Positions 44,052 through 53,760 of a stretch of DNA of 64,000 nt are shown here, in pieces. The position numbers and the translations under genes are program-made. Position 1 is the stretch's first letter; each line of letters begins with the position of its first letter. The stretch comes from Echinicola shivajiensis. Lineage in GTDB: Bacteria > Bacteroidota > Bacteroidia > Cytophagales > Cyclobacteriaceae. The notes below the pieces were generated by a model. That model saw only the letters and a list, made by a program, of their open reading frames with translations, had not been told where the DNA came from and did no database searches. The stretch covers positions 186,001-250,000 of the forward strand of contig NZ_JAHHZM010000001.1 of NCBI RefSeq assembly GCF_018642165.1, written 5' to 3'.

Positions 44052-46499
44052 CTAGTATGAAATATTCAACGTTTTTTCCTCGCCTTGATGGAAATCCACC
44101 TTTACAGATATATCCGAGGACTTTGCATAGTTTTTTCCATTTTGATCTGTGATACTTTTAACCCCCTTTCTGAAAAACAATTCAATTCCCTGATCAACTG
44201 AGGAAGATATAATTACTTTAGCGGTTTCTTTTTCAAAATCCCATTCCAATTCCTCCACAGTGGCCTGGGTACGGCACTTGACTCCTGAAATGCTGCCTTT
44301 AGTCAATTTTTCATCCACAGCTGGCAAAAGTTCTATCACACCTGGTCGCGAATACACGAGCATTTCCAGTACCACAGCAGGCAGACTGTTCAGTGCATCA
44401 GCATTAAAAATCTTCCAATCTGGATTATGAGAGGTAAACAAGCTTGAAAAGATATAGTTATTTCGTAGCATAAACTTCAAGTTGTCATAAACTTTTTCAC
44501 CATTCTTTAGCCTTGCAAAAATTAGGGCTCCATGCATCAGTCCATGGGCAGAATTGTTGCCTCGGCCTTTCTTCAACATTGCAGTAGAAGCTGCTACAAA
44601 CAGCTCTGGCGTTTCTTCTGGGTTGATCTCAAAACCAGGCCAAACAGGGTACAAATGAGAAATATGCCGGTGGTCATAATTATCCTCCAAATCATCCAAA
44701 GCCCATTCCTTTAAGGCCCCATCACTGTTCACCAAATAAGGAGGCATTTGCTCCAGCATGGACTTCCAGTGAATCATTTTTTCCTGATGAACACCCAATT
44801 CTTCACTGATACGGATAAGGTTTGAGATCGCTTCTTTGGCGGCTGCAATATCCATGGTGGCATTGGCAGTTCCCTGCAAATCAATATTGGCCGGTGAATT
44901 CTCTGGGGAGTAGCTGGGTGCAAAATAATAATGCCCGTTTTCATCATAATCCTGTAAAAAGCTTTCGAAAAACTGTACCGTTTTTTCCAACGCAGGCAAA
45001 AGACGCTCTTTAAGGAAAACCTCATCCCCACTTACCTGATAATATTCATAACAAGGTAGCAATAGCCATTCAGCACCAGCAAGCCAAAACTGCCCCGGAA
45101 AACTGATACTAAAATGCGTATGCAAGTTTCTTCTTCCGGAAGTCCTGGTCCCCGCTAAATATCCCTCAGCTCCATACAGTTTCCGCGCATTTATCTCCCA
45201 GTCATCCATTACTCTTTCCAACATGGTCATATAACTATCGATGGCTTCAGGTAAGTCCCCAATTGCTGCAGAGGCAATCTGCAAATTTACATTGGCATCA
45301 GTAGTAAAATCTCCTGACCAAGCAGGCCGCCACTCCCCATTCCAAATGCCCATGAGATTAGGTGGATTATTACCTGAAGAGCTGATCAACGTATACCTCC
45401 CCATATCAAACATGGATTGCAAAAGCGGTAAAAATATTTCATCTTGATTTTCATTTTGCATTTGAATCAATTGCTCAGATGAATAAGCCATCTGTTCAGG
45501 CTCATCAAACAAATCTAGTCTCACCCGATTGAACATCTCCCCGTGAACCCTTCTGTGCCTATCTAACAAACTTTCATAATCGGTACCCAACTGATCAATG
45601 ACTCCCTTAGTCTCGGGAATTAAGGACTTGTCAAAATCTTCTAAAAACTCGATTCGCGTAATGATCAACACCTTGTCCGCCCCACTGATTTCTACCTTTC
45701 CGTCTAATGCATGTAAATAACCTCCTGATGGATGAACCTTTTGGATGACTTCATATCCCCTTCCGAATAGCTCATAGGGCTGTCTGAATTCCATCCATTC
45801 ACCAGAAACACTCTTGGTGGATTTTCCTATTCTTAAACTCTCTCCATATTTATCCTGCTGGGCAATTACTTCTGGAATCAACTGACCAATTTCCATTGAA
45901 ATTTCTATATCAGATGAACTGCTATATTCCTGAACCACTATCCTGTCTGGTCTAGAAACAAATGTCTTACGTTTGTAATCATTTCCTCCTGCATACCAAC
46001 TAACAGTAATTTCCCCAGTTTCAAAGTTTACTTGCCTTTTATACTGCTCAACTTCTCCTTCAAACTTTTGATCCACATTCATCAGCAAAGCTGGATGATA
46101 AGGATCTGTCCACATAATTCCTCCAAAGCCCTCTTCCACCGCTTTTTCATAGGAATACCTCGTTGCCTCATCATATTTCCCCGCTTTCATTAAGTCCCGA
46201 ACATGAGGCAAATAAGCAGCAATACTGGGCGGTTCTACATCTTCTGAACCTATAAATTCATAACAAAGCTCATGGTTGAAAATGATCTGTTCATGGGTAG
46301 GGTTTCCAAACACCAGCACCCCCATCTCACCATTTCCACTTATAAGGGCATCTTGCCACTTTTCAGCAGGTTCAGAACTGAACATGCCACGAAACTTGGC
46401 TACCGGCTTTTCTTGCGTGCACCCCACCAAACTCACCAGTAGGGCCAAGCCAATAATCAGTGCATTTAGACTACTTTTAAAAACAATCATTTTGTTCAT
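44052..46499 (-). CDS. GH95 family glycosidase lipoprotein (alpha-L-fucosidase / galactosidase type)
   Basis: GH95 enzymes are inverting alpha-1,2-L-fucosidases or alpha-L-galactosidases. This 815-residue protein is a lipoprotein (LLVSLVGC). It has the family start KWQDALISGNGEMGVLVFG, a catalytic barrel with TTDANVNLQIAS (the two Asn positions), SPSYSPENSPANID (the Glu general acid in SPEN) and HRHISHLYPVWPG. The block usually reading F-x-I-D-G-N-F-G is changed here to KIFNADALNSLP, so activity or linkage preference may differ. It is the last gene of the right-hand operon. Removal of terminal fucose (or L-galactose) from O-glycan-type chains would fit the neighbouring galactosidases. Confidence 0.87.
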   Translation of the reverse strand: MNKMIVFKSSLNALIIGLALLVSLVGCTQEKPVAKFRGMFSSEPAEKWQDALISGNGEMGVLVFGNPTHEQIIFNHELCYEFIGSEDVEPPSIAAYLPHVRDLMKAGKYDEATRYSYEKAVEEGFGGIMWTDPYHPALLMNVDQKFEGEVEQYKRQVNFETGEITVSWYAGGNDYKRKTFVSRPDRIVVQEYSSSSDIEISMEIGQLIPEVIAQQDKYGESLRIGKSTKSVSGEWMEFRQPYELFGRGYEVIQKVHPSGGYLHALDGKVEISGADKVLIITRIEFLEDFDKSLIPETKGVIDQLGTDYESLLDRHRRVHGEMFNRVRLDLFDEPEQMAYSSEQLIQMQNENQDEIFLPLLQSMFDMGRYTLISSSGNNPPNLMGIWNGEWRPAWSGDFTTDANVNLQIASAAIGDLPEAIDSYMTMLERVMDDWEINARKLYGAEGYLAGTRTSGRRNLHTHFSISFPGQFWLAGAEWLLLPCYEYYQVSGDEVFLKERLLPALEKTVQFFESFLQDYDENGHYYFAPSYSPENSPANIDLQGTANATMDIAAAKEAISNLIRISEELGVHQEKMIHWKSMLEQMPPYLVNSDGALKEWALDDLEDNYDHRHISHLYPVWPGFEINPEETPELFVAASTAMLKKGRGNNSAHGLMHGALIFARLKNGEKVYDNLKFMLRNNYIFSSLFTSHNPDWKIFNADALNSLPAVVLEMLVYSRPGVIELLPAVDEKLTKGSISGVKCRTQATVEELEWDFEKETAKVIISSSVDQGIELFFRKGVKSITDQNGKNYAKSSDISVKVDFHQGEEKTLNISY

Positions 46500-46538
46500 A
46501 TAATAGATTATTGTGGTTCCAAAGATTTATTTTCTCCT

Positions 46539-48410
46539 TCACTCTTCTTCCAATACCAAGTCTTGGTCCTTGCCCAAATGAATGGCCTTCTTGCTCATTT
46601 CCTTAAGCTGAAGTCGCTTTCCCCCTTTATAGGTACTGAAATTATTGGACTGGATCTGCACATCAATACAGTGTTCGATAGATATGAAGGGTTGGCTTGT
46701 TGGTGGGACGATGTCTGCAGTTCCATTCTTGATGGTATTATCTTTAAAGACCAGGCCCTCGGTTGCCTTTGCGGTAAACAACGCACCATTTGCTAGAACA
46801 AATTCATTGTCTAAAATTTTGATGTTTCTGTGCACATATTTTCCTTTAGAAAACTCCAAAACTTCAGGTTTAATGGCAATGGCATAACTTTCAGGATAAG
46901 AATTATAGCCACATTCTATAAATTGATTATTGCGGATAGTCACATCTTTAACTGGCCCAGATTCATACCAAAAATTACAGTCATTTGCTATTAAAATGGC
47001 ATGCATACCTGTGCGATAAAAGACATTGTTTTCTATTACCGCCTTTCTTCTTGTAGTCAAAAGGAGCCCACGGGTATTGGTATGCTCAAATCGGTTATTT
47101 CGAATCAATACCGAAGGTGATTTGGTAATATTTTCCACACAATGCTTCTCCCCCAGTTGCTCTGGAGCTTCCCTATCCAAAGTCAACTCCAGCTCTTTAG
47201 GATTGATTTTAGAAACCTCCTTCACCACTGCATAGTCATATATGGAAAGGTTATTATTATCTACAAAGCCAATGGAATCTCCTGCCTCAAAAGCCATCAG
47301 GTTCCAGGTCTGATGATGCATAAACCTTACAATGATTTTGTTTTGATCATTATTGATTACTCTAAGATGGGTTCCATGTATATTTACAGGGTCATCATGG
47401 GAACCAGAAAAGAGGCTGTTTTCAATGGTAATTTCTCCCGAACAACCTGAGAAATGCAGAAAGTCAGCAAAGCCGGCAATTACTCTTTGGGTAGATGCTC
47501 TAGGCTCTGCATGAATCCCATTAACATGAATATTTTTGGAAAATTGACTGACCATTCCTAAACCATGTAAATAATGGAGACTTATATTTTCAAAGGTCAA
47601 GTCTTGTGAAAAGTTGTTGAGTAAGCCAACACAGTCTCTATAGGTATCCCTAAAACTTAAAATTTCCCCTTCTTTCAGCTTGATGCCCTTAAAGTCAAAT
47701 CCACGAAATAGTAGCCTGTTATCTCCAAGATCCACTGCCTCACTATTCTCCATAAACTTGGATTTTTCATAGTGCATGGTTTCCTGATCTGGTCTATACT
47801 TGATCACATGAAGATGTTTGGCTTTCCAGCCTTCCCCATACCAAGTGACCTTTCCATTTTCCACATGATGTTTACTGTCTTTGTTCACCTTCACAATGGC
47901 AAAGTCATCACCAAGCTTCTCCACCTCAAATTCAGACATTGTGGGTCTTTCATAATCAAAAGCAATATCCTTTACCTTTATATTCCTGCTGTGATCAATT
48001 GCCAGATGGATCATTTTCCCATGGCTGACAATCAATGTCCCGTTTCCTTCCAAGGTCACATTTTGCAGGCCTTCCAATAAAATACCAATGGACTTCTCCT
48101 TGCTTAAAGTGTCCGATTCGGTAGTATTGGAAATATAATATTCCTTTTTGATTGCCCCTTCAGGCCACAGGTCAAGTCTACCTCCAGGGAATTTGATAAT
48201 GGAGCTTTCGTGTTTCGAAGCCTCTTTTAAGGCGGCCTGAATACCCTGCACCGCATTTTGGTAGGAGTTGGCCTCCACTCCATAATCTTCCAAGCGGATA
48301 ATCGTTTGGGCATTCAATAGATTCTGTCCGGATAAAACGACCAAGAATACTATAGCCAGCAATAGATTATTAAATAATAGTTCACTGGTACTTTGTCTCA
48401 TTGATAGCAA
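46539..48410 (-). CDS. GH110 alpha-1,3-galactosidase
   Basis: GH110 enzymes remove alpha-1,3-linked galactose, including that of blood-group B antigens. This 623-residue secreted protein has a right-handed beta-helix with the family blocks IKDIAFDYERPTMSEFEV-like near residue 150 (written KVKDIAFDYERPTMSEF). YLHGLGMVSQFSKNI and FSGSHDDPVNIHGTHLRV near residue 340 hold the paired catalytic aspartates. The signal segment is in LLLAIVFLVVLSGQNLLNAQ; a later ATG is possible because the first residues are not hydrophobic. It is near the end of an operon with GH35 and GH97 galactosidases. Periplasmic or surface exo-action is expected. Confidence 0.87.
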   Translation of the reverse strand: MLSMRQSTSELLFNNLLLAIVFLVVLSGQNLLNAQTIIRLEDYGVEANSYQNAVQGIQAALKEASKHESSIIKFPGGRLDLWPEGAIKKEYYISNTTESDTLSKEKSIGILLEGLQNVTLEGNGTLIVSHGKMIHLAIDHSRNIKVKDIAFDYERPTMSEFEVEKLGDDFAIVKVNKDSKHHVENGKVTWYGEGWKAKHLHVIKYRPDQETMHYEKSKFMENSEAVDLGDNRLLFRGFDFKGIKLKEGEILSFRDTYRDCVGLLNNFSQDLTFENISLHYLHGLGMVSQFSKNIHVNGIHAEPRASTQRVIAGFADFLHFSGCSGEITIENSLFSGSHDDPVNIHGTHLRVINNDQNKIIVRFMHHQTWNLMAFEAGDSIGFVDNNNLSIYDYAVVKEVSKINPKELELTLDREAPEQLGEKHCVENITKSPSVLIRNNRFEHTNTRGLLLTTRRKAVIENNVFYRTGMHAILIANDCNFWYESGPVKDVTIRNNQFIECGYNSYPESYAIAIKPEVLEFSKGKYVHRNIKILDNEFVLANGALFTAKATEGLVFKDNTIKNGTADIVPPTSQPFISIEHCIDVQIQSNNFSTYKGGKRLQLKEMSKKAIHLGKDQDLVLEEE

Positions 48411-48443
48411 TACTTTACTGTTATTCTGATTTGAAAACCTTTG

Positions 48444-51422
48444 TTATTCCACAATTATTAAGAATCCCTTTTTGGGGGTTATCAGAAAGCTTTCTTCCAA
48501 GTTTAACTCCTTACCTTCTTGAAACATTTCAATTCCCGGCATTTTCAATCTTTTTCCCCTTGACCCAATGCCCAATGTTTTCCAGTCAATGTCAAGTTTA
48601 ACATTAACTGGATCTTCAGCCCAGCTTGCTACTGCGATCAAAAGTTCCCCTTCTTTCACGTAGGCTGTCGCCAATACATCCTGATGGGAAGTCTTTACTA
48701 CTGCCCCTTCATCCCAATAACCAATCATCTTAGCCTCTGAAATACCAAAATCATCCCATAGCTTCCAAATGGCCCTGGGATCACATGAAACCCCTTCAGT
48801 ATACCAAGGGTAACGAACGGTCATTCCATAAACCATCCCCCTCCATGGGTTACCTCCGGCATGAAGCATATCACCCATCAAACCATATGGAATACCTGAA
48901 ACCTCCACAAGCCAGTTGGTAGGAGACATTTCGTCATAATGGAAACTCTCCCCAAACCAAAGTTTGTCCAGATACGGAAAGAACTCCATATACTGGGTGG
49001 CCGGACCTTTGGAAAACCCAGTGTTGGAATGCAAATCCAACAGACAGCCTGGCTTGGTACGGTCCAGGACTTTCCTTATTCTTTTCAGGGTTCGTCGGTC
49101 ATAGGAAACATCATCCAAATAAAGTCCATCGATATCCACATTTTCGACCAACCAGGCCAACCCTTCTATATAGTAATTGTACCAACGGGAATCTCCTGGC
49201 GCATTAACAATAGAGGCATCCGCACTTTTGTCTGGAAAATACTGGTACCATTGTGGACGATACCCATCTACCAAATGTTCCCTGAGCCAAGGGTATCCTC
49301 CTCCATTTCCATCACCCAAAATCTCATTGCCAAGACTTCTTAGCGCCCAGATCTCTGTGGTGTAATTTGTCAATTCCCGAATGGTATAATAGATTTTTAC
49401 CTTCTCCCCAACCTCATGCATGGCCTCAATAAATCCTTTCATTGCGTCTACCGCAACAAAAGGGTAGTTGATATGTGGATTGTATTGATTCGCATGATGC
49501 ACGTTGATCACTTTTACACCAGCTTCAAAATCCTCTTTACTTGGCTCAGGCTTGGCTCCGTTATGGTAATACCTGTCATTGAATTGACTTTGGGAATCCA
49601 ATTCCTTGATTGGGGTTAATATAAAGGCCCATTCAAAATCCAGTTCCTCTCCTACTGCCAAGCTTCTTTCTCCACTGGACACAATAGCAGTTACTTCTTC
49701 CTGATTGGATTTGATAGTAAAACCTCCCTTGCCATCATTGTACCATGAATCCGGATATTCCGGATGATAAAGGTTCAATAAAGGACCATGATATTCTCTT
49801 CCCCTTAACTCACACCAAAGCCCAGCTTCCGTACTCCCCATCCAAAAACTATCATGCGGTCCTTTCCAGCTTGCATGATGCTCTTCAGGAACATCCGTTC
49901 CGGGAAGCCCCATTCCCATCATATATTTGGCTACTTCCCTTTTGAAAGGAATTTCAAGGCTGATATCCTTAACTTGAACAGGTTTTAGGGCTTTCAGGCT
50001 TATGACATATTTGATATATCCATCAGATTCAACAGTTTTAAGCCCTTCGTAACTGAAATTATCCGAAATTCCTTTCCATGAAGAGGAAATCAATCCATCA
50101 TCTTTTACAATAAATTCTTCTGCGTTCTTAGCAGCGAATTCTTCCGTTCCATTTTGGTTTTGGACCTTAAAAGAGATTGGGCGGTTAAGCATTTCCTTAT
50201 TTTTGATCAAGACAGATGATGGAAGCCCCTGATCAGAAAACTGCAAATGCTTTTGAGTAAGACTGTAGACACTATTTTCCTCGCTTATGGCTTGAAAAGG
50301 CTCAGTAGGTTCATTATCTATCCCCAAAGTAGAATTAAGCCAACGCAGTCGAGAATGCCTCCATGGTTCACCATCCCCCCGATCAGCTAAAATCTTATTG
50401 TTGATTCTCAACCTGATATCTACGGATTGAGAAGACGAGTTTGTTGCACTTAGGGTAACCTTGCCTCGATAGTTCCCTGCAGCGATGTTTTCGGGAAGGT
50501 CTATACCTATCCATAAGGGCTGCACATCCCCTTTTTCCACATCCAGCACTTTCACAAATGGCTCCCCATATGGCCCCATTCCTCCAGTATTGAAACAGGT
50601 GATGCTTTCAGCCGAAACCTTTCCAGCAGGGCCTTCAAGAGCTGAAAAAGTAAGTTTCAAGTCTCTCAAATCCTTTTGGGAGGCAAAGACGCCTAATTGG
50701 AAGGTATAATATTCATTTTTACTTGCTTCACCCTCGAATGCCCCAGAAGGCCCTTGCTGTATCCACCGATATGGGATTTCATCCAGCATTCTAATCGGCA
50801 ATTTTCGATCCTCAGGGAAGATCAAAAAATCCGCTTTATATTCACTTTGGAGTTTTTCCTTTTCGCTTTGAAGGGCAATTACTTCCATAGGAAAAAAGCT
50901 GTCAAAGGCTGTTCGCGACTGAAATTCCAAAGGCTTGGCCTTGGCCAAAGAGGCTTGAACTCCATTTACCAGCCCACTCTCCTTCAACCAATCGGAGTCA
51001 GGTTTTGACTCAACAGGCAAATAGTCCTTATTATAAAAGCCGTACTCTTCCTGGATTTCGTAAGGCAAATAATAAAAGTAGTAAATCCCTGCATTTTTTA
51101 CAGGCCCAAATGCCAGCTCACACGTTTCGTTGTCAACCTTGATACGATGAATATTTTCGACTTCCTCCCCAGTCTCAGAATTGACAATTATAAAGCGCTT
51201 ATCTCCGGGATCCTTGTCATACCTTCTCCATTCCAAATCCAAAATAACTGCCTCAGTTGCTTGTCCAACTTCCACCACAGCCCTGTGGTTTCCATATGCC
51301 TCTTCCCAAGGTTCAGTGGCCACTGAATAGTTGAGATCAGCATAATTTTGCCCCCAAGCAACATCTATATATTGGGTCAATAAGATGATTATTAAAAAAC
51401 TAATATTTTTCATTTTAATCAA
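48444..51422 (-). CDS. DUF6067 / GH123-like glycoside hydrolase domain protein
   Basis: This is a 992-residue secreted protein (signal peptide FLIIILLTQYIDVAWG). The N-terminal ~400 residues form several beta domains resembling GH123 N-terminal domains (YTFQLGVFASQKDLRDLKLTF, GNYRGKVTLSATN). The C-terminal half is a TIM-barrel-like domain with VDIDGLYLDDVSYDRRTLKR near residue 760 and LDLHSNTGF. Acidic residues at strand ends suggest a glycosidase active site. I recall this architecture as DUF6067, whose activity is not established. GH123 itself cleaves beta-N-acetylgalactosamine. In an operon with GH101-like and galactosidase genes, a GalNAc-linked substrate is a reasonable guess. Confidence 0.72.
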   Translation of the reverse strand: MIKMKNISFLIIILLTQYIDVAWGQNYADLNYSVATEPWEEAYGNHRAVVEVGQATEAVILDLEWRRYDKDPGDKRFIIVNSETGEEVENIHRIKVDNETCELAFGPVKNAGIYYFYYLPYEIQEEYGFYNKDYLPVESKPDSDWLKESGLVNGVQASLAKAKPLEFQSRTAFDSFFPMEVIALQSEKEKLQSEYKADFLIFPEDRKLPIRMLDEIPYRWIQQGPSGAFEGEASKNEYYTFQLGVFASQKDLRDLKLTFSALEGPAGKVSAESITCFNTGGMGPYGEPFVKVLDVEKGDVQPLWIGIDLPENIAAGNYRGKVTLSATNSSSQSVDIRLRINNKILADRGDGEPWRHSRLRWLNSTLGIDNEPTEPFQAISEENSVYSLTQKHLQFSDQGLPSSVLIKNKEMLNRPISFKVQNQNGTEEFAAKNAEEFIVKDDGLISSSWKGISDNFSYEGLKTVESDGYIKYVISLKALKPVQVKDISLEIPFKREVAKYMMGMGLPGTDVPEEHHASWKGPHDSFWMGSTEAGLWCELRGREYHGPLLNLYHPEYPDSWYNDGKGGFTIKSNQEEVTAIVSSGERSLAVGEELDFEWAFILTPIKELDSQSQFNDRYYHNGAKPEPSKEDFEAGVKVINVHHANQYNPHINYPFVAVDAMKGFIEAMHEVGEKVKIYYTIRELTNYTTEIWALRSLGNEILGDGNGGGYPWLREHLVDGYRPQWYQYFPDKSADASIVNAPGDSRWYNYYIEGLAWLVENVDIDGLYLDDVSYDRRTLKRIRKVLDRTKPGCLLDLHSNTGFSKGPATQYMEFFPYLDKLWFGESFHYDEMSPTNWLVEVSGIPYGLMGDMLHAGGNPWRGMVYGMTVRYPWYTEGVSCDPRAIWKLWDDFGISEAKMIGYWDEGAVVKTSHQDVLATAYVKEGELLIAVASWAEDPVNVKLDIDWKTLGIGSRGKRLKMPGIEMFQEGKELNLEESFLITPKKGFLIIVE

Positions 51423-51433
51423 ATCGGTTACTA

Positions 51434-53755
51434 TTATTTATTCAGATTGATCTCAGTCGTGTAAACGGGTATAAACCTTATTCTTTTAATCTCAGGCAAA
51501 CTGGACTTGGGCCTTTCTACTCCCGAAATTTCATCTGACCATGGAAAAGCTTCCATCTGTAATTTTACAGGTTCCTTATTCATATATCTTTTCAAGCCTA
51601 TCTCCCAAGGTTCTCCGTTATACAAATTGTCTGTAAGCACTTTATTTTCCCTGCTAACTTTGGCCATTCCTCCTTGATAATCCAATTCCATAAACAGGTC
51701 GCTTAACTGATTGGGAAGTTCTTTATCTAGCTCAACCTCCCATTTGCTATTTGACAGTCGCTTGATTTTTGGTTTGGGATAGGCTTCAGGTAAACTGATA
51801 CTAAACTCTTGGAAAACGCCATCCCCTCCGATCCTATTTAGCTGTCCATTCTTGGATTTTACCGATCCATTGAACGGAAATACTTTTAAGTCAATTTGTG
51901 ATGTCCCCCAACTGTTGCAGATAATTTTATCTTGATCAAAAAGTAAATCCGAAGTGGAAACAATTACTCTTTCTTGTCCATCAATTTCCGCAACCCAGGT
52001 GTTTTCAGCCTCTTCCCTACTTAGCATTACCAAGACTGCTTTTTCTCCATTTTTTGACTGAAGATCAATTTTTCTTGCCTTACTGGTTCTTTGCTGCATT
52101 AAGACTTGTCCATCAACCATCTCCTTTGTCCAATTATCTCCCTCTACAGATGCTATAGATAATGCATCAAAGGCCAATTCCACATCCATGCCATTTACCT
52201 GATAGAAAAAATAATAAGGCACATCTTTATAGTTGATCTTAGCCAATGGTTGTGCTGTCGCATATTTCAGCAATGGGCCATTCAGGTCCATGTTAAAAGG
52301 CAGGATAGCGGTGGTTTCCCCTCTCAGTGTCAGTTCTTTTTCCGGAAAGACCAGCACTTCATCAGCCAGCTTTAATTTCAGTTGGAATTGTTTTTCCGGC
52401 ATTGGGACCCGCACTTGGGTATTCCCCCAAAAAACAAAGCCACTTTTTCCATTGGTTCTCGCCACATACCTTAACCGATCTGTTTCCAATTCATCTCTGA
52501 CAGGATCTTCAGGCTCTACCACTTGCATTTTGGCCAGATCACTTCCAAAACTATTTACAAAATGATGCAGTGTTTTAAGGTATTTATAGGACTCCCTGAC
52601 TTGGCCAAACTCACCCAAGGGAGCCTGAAAATCATAGGACTCTGGATAGCCTGGTTCTTTCAGTCCGGGCAATTGGGTTCCGCCCTGAAACATATAATAT
52701 CCCACCAAATTCATTCCCCTGCCTATTTGGTTTTGAAGATGGGCTTCTACTACATGGGGTTCCACTGCAAAGCGGTTTCTAAAAGTCATCTGGCTACCAC
52801 AGCCCTGCTCACAAAGCCCCTTTGGGTATTTATGGACATCATAATACACCTTGCCAAGTGCATCTGTCATGATCCATTGGTCATTTCCATAAAGAAAATC
52901 CTTAGTGGCCTTTCCTCCTCCTTTTTCCCAACCTCGATAAGGGTAGGATCCCTGGAGAGGAATCACTTCTGTCTTGCTGTCATCAAAGACCGTATTGGCT
53001 GTCACTGTATAATAAACCGGCTTCATTCCTACTTCAACACTGATCTTTTTCAGTTCTCTGATGTGCTCCGAGTCACCGGAAGCATATTCGTTTTCCAGCT
53101 GTAGGCCAATAATCGGACCTCCTTCTTCAAACCACTGACCTTCCACCTGATCAGCTATTTGATGAAATAACTTTCTACTTTCTGCTAGATACGCAGGGGC
53201 ATTTGACCGCTTGCCTTTCATATTATTGATCCAATCCGGATGCCCGCCATGAACCTGCTCACCATGACACCAGGGACCAATGCGCAGCCAAACATACATA
53301 TCATGCTTGGCACATAAATCCACGAAATGGCGCAAATCCTTAATCCCTGACCAATCCCACCTATCGGGACTTGTTTCATGGGCATTCCAAAAAACATAAG
53401 TTGCCACAATCTGAAGCCCTGCACTTTTCATTTTCAAAATCTCCTCTTCCCAATAAGCTTCCGGGTATCGGATATAATGAAACTCCCCCATCAAGGGAAA
53501 CCAAGGCTCCCCATTTTTTTTAAAGTATAGATTATTTACTCCCAAGGTTTCTCCTGCGGGGCCGTTTCCTTTGAAGCCCAAATCAACCATTTGAACCTCT
53601 TTCTTTACCTGACTAGCGTCTAACTGATATAGACTCTCCTGACCATAGACCCTACTACATAAAAGTACAGTCAAAATAATAATTGAACATTGGAAAAACC
53701 TCACAATAAAACAGCTATGAAAATATTTCCTTTCACTAATTTCTAATGTTTTCAT
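51434..53755 (-). CDS. GH35 beta-galactosidase
   Basis: GH35 enzymes are retaining exo-beta-galactosidases. I chose the ATG at 53755 (MKTLEISERKYFHSC); the longer frame starts with TTG. A hydrophobic signal segment follows (CSIIILTVLLCSRVYG). The TIM barrel begins FPLMGEFHYIRYPEAYWEEE. It contains the general acid in GLQLENEYASG near residue 222, and a candidate nucleophile Glu lies in GLCEQGCGSQM. C-terminal beta domains complete a protein of about 773 residues. The gene follows GH97 with almost no gap. It would act on beta-linked galactose exposed after the alpha-galactosidases and fucosidase have worked. Confidence 0.9.
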   Translation of the reverse strand: MKTLEISERKYFHSCFIVRFFQCSIIILTVLLCSRVYGQESLYQLDASQVKKEVQMVDLGFKGNGPAGETLGVNNLYFKKNGEPWFPLMGEFHYIRYPEAYWEEEILKMKSAGLQIVATYVFWNAHETSPDRWDWSGIKDLRHFVDLCAKHDMYVWLRIGPWCHGEQVHGGHPDWINNMKGKRSNAPAYLAESRKLFHQIADQVEGQWFEEGGPIIGLQLENEYASGDSEHIRELKKISVEVGMKPVYYTVTANTVFDDSKTEVIPLQGSYPYRGWEKGGGKATKDFLYGNDQWIMTDALGKVYYDVHKYPKGLCEQGCGSQMTFRNRFAVEPHVVEAHLQNQIGRGMNLVGYYMFQGGTQLPGLKEPGYPESYDFQAPLGEFGQVRESYKYLKTLHHFVNSFGSDLAKMQVVEPEDPVRDELETDRLRYVARTNGKSGFVFWGNTQVRVPMPEKQFQLKLKLADEVLVFPEKELTLRGETTAILPFNMDLNGPLLKYATAQPLAKINYKDVPYYFFYQVNGMDVELAFDALSIASVEGDNWTKEMVDGQVLMQQRTSKARKIDLQSKNGEKAVLVMLSREEAENTWVAEIDGQERVIVSTSDLLFDQDKIICNSWGTSQIDLKVFPFNGSVKSKNGQLNRIGGDGVFQEFSISLPEAYPKPKIKRLSNSKWEVELDKELPNQLSDLFMELDYQGGMAKVSRENKVLTDNLYNGEPWEIGLKRYMNKEPVKLQMEAFPWSDEISGVERPKSSLPEIKRIRFIPVYTTEINLNK

Positions 53756-53760
53756 TGGTA

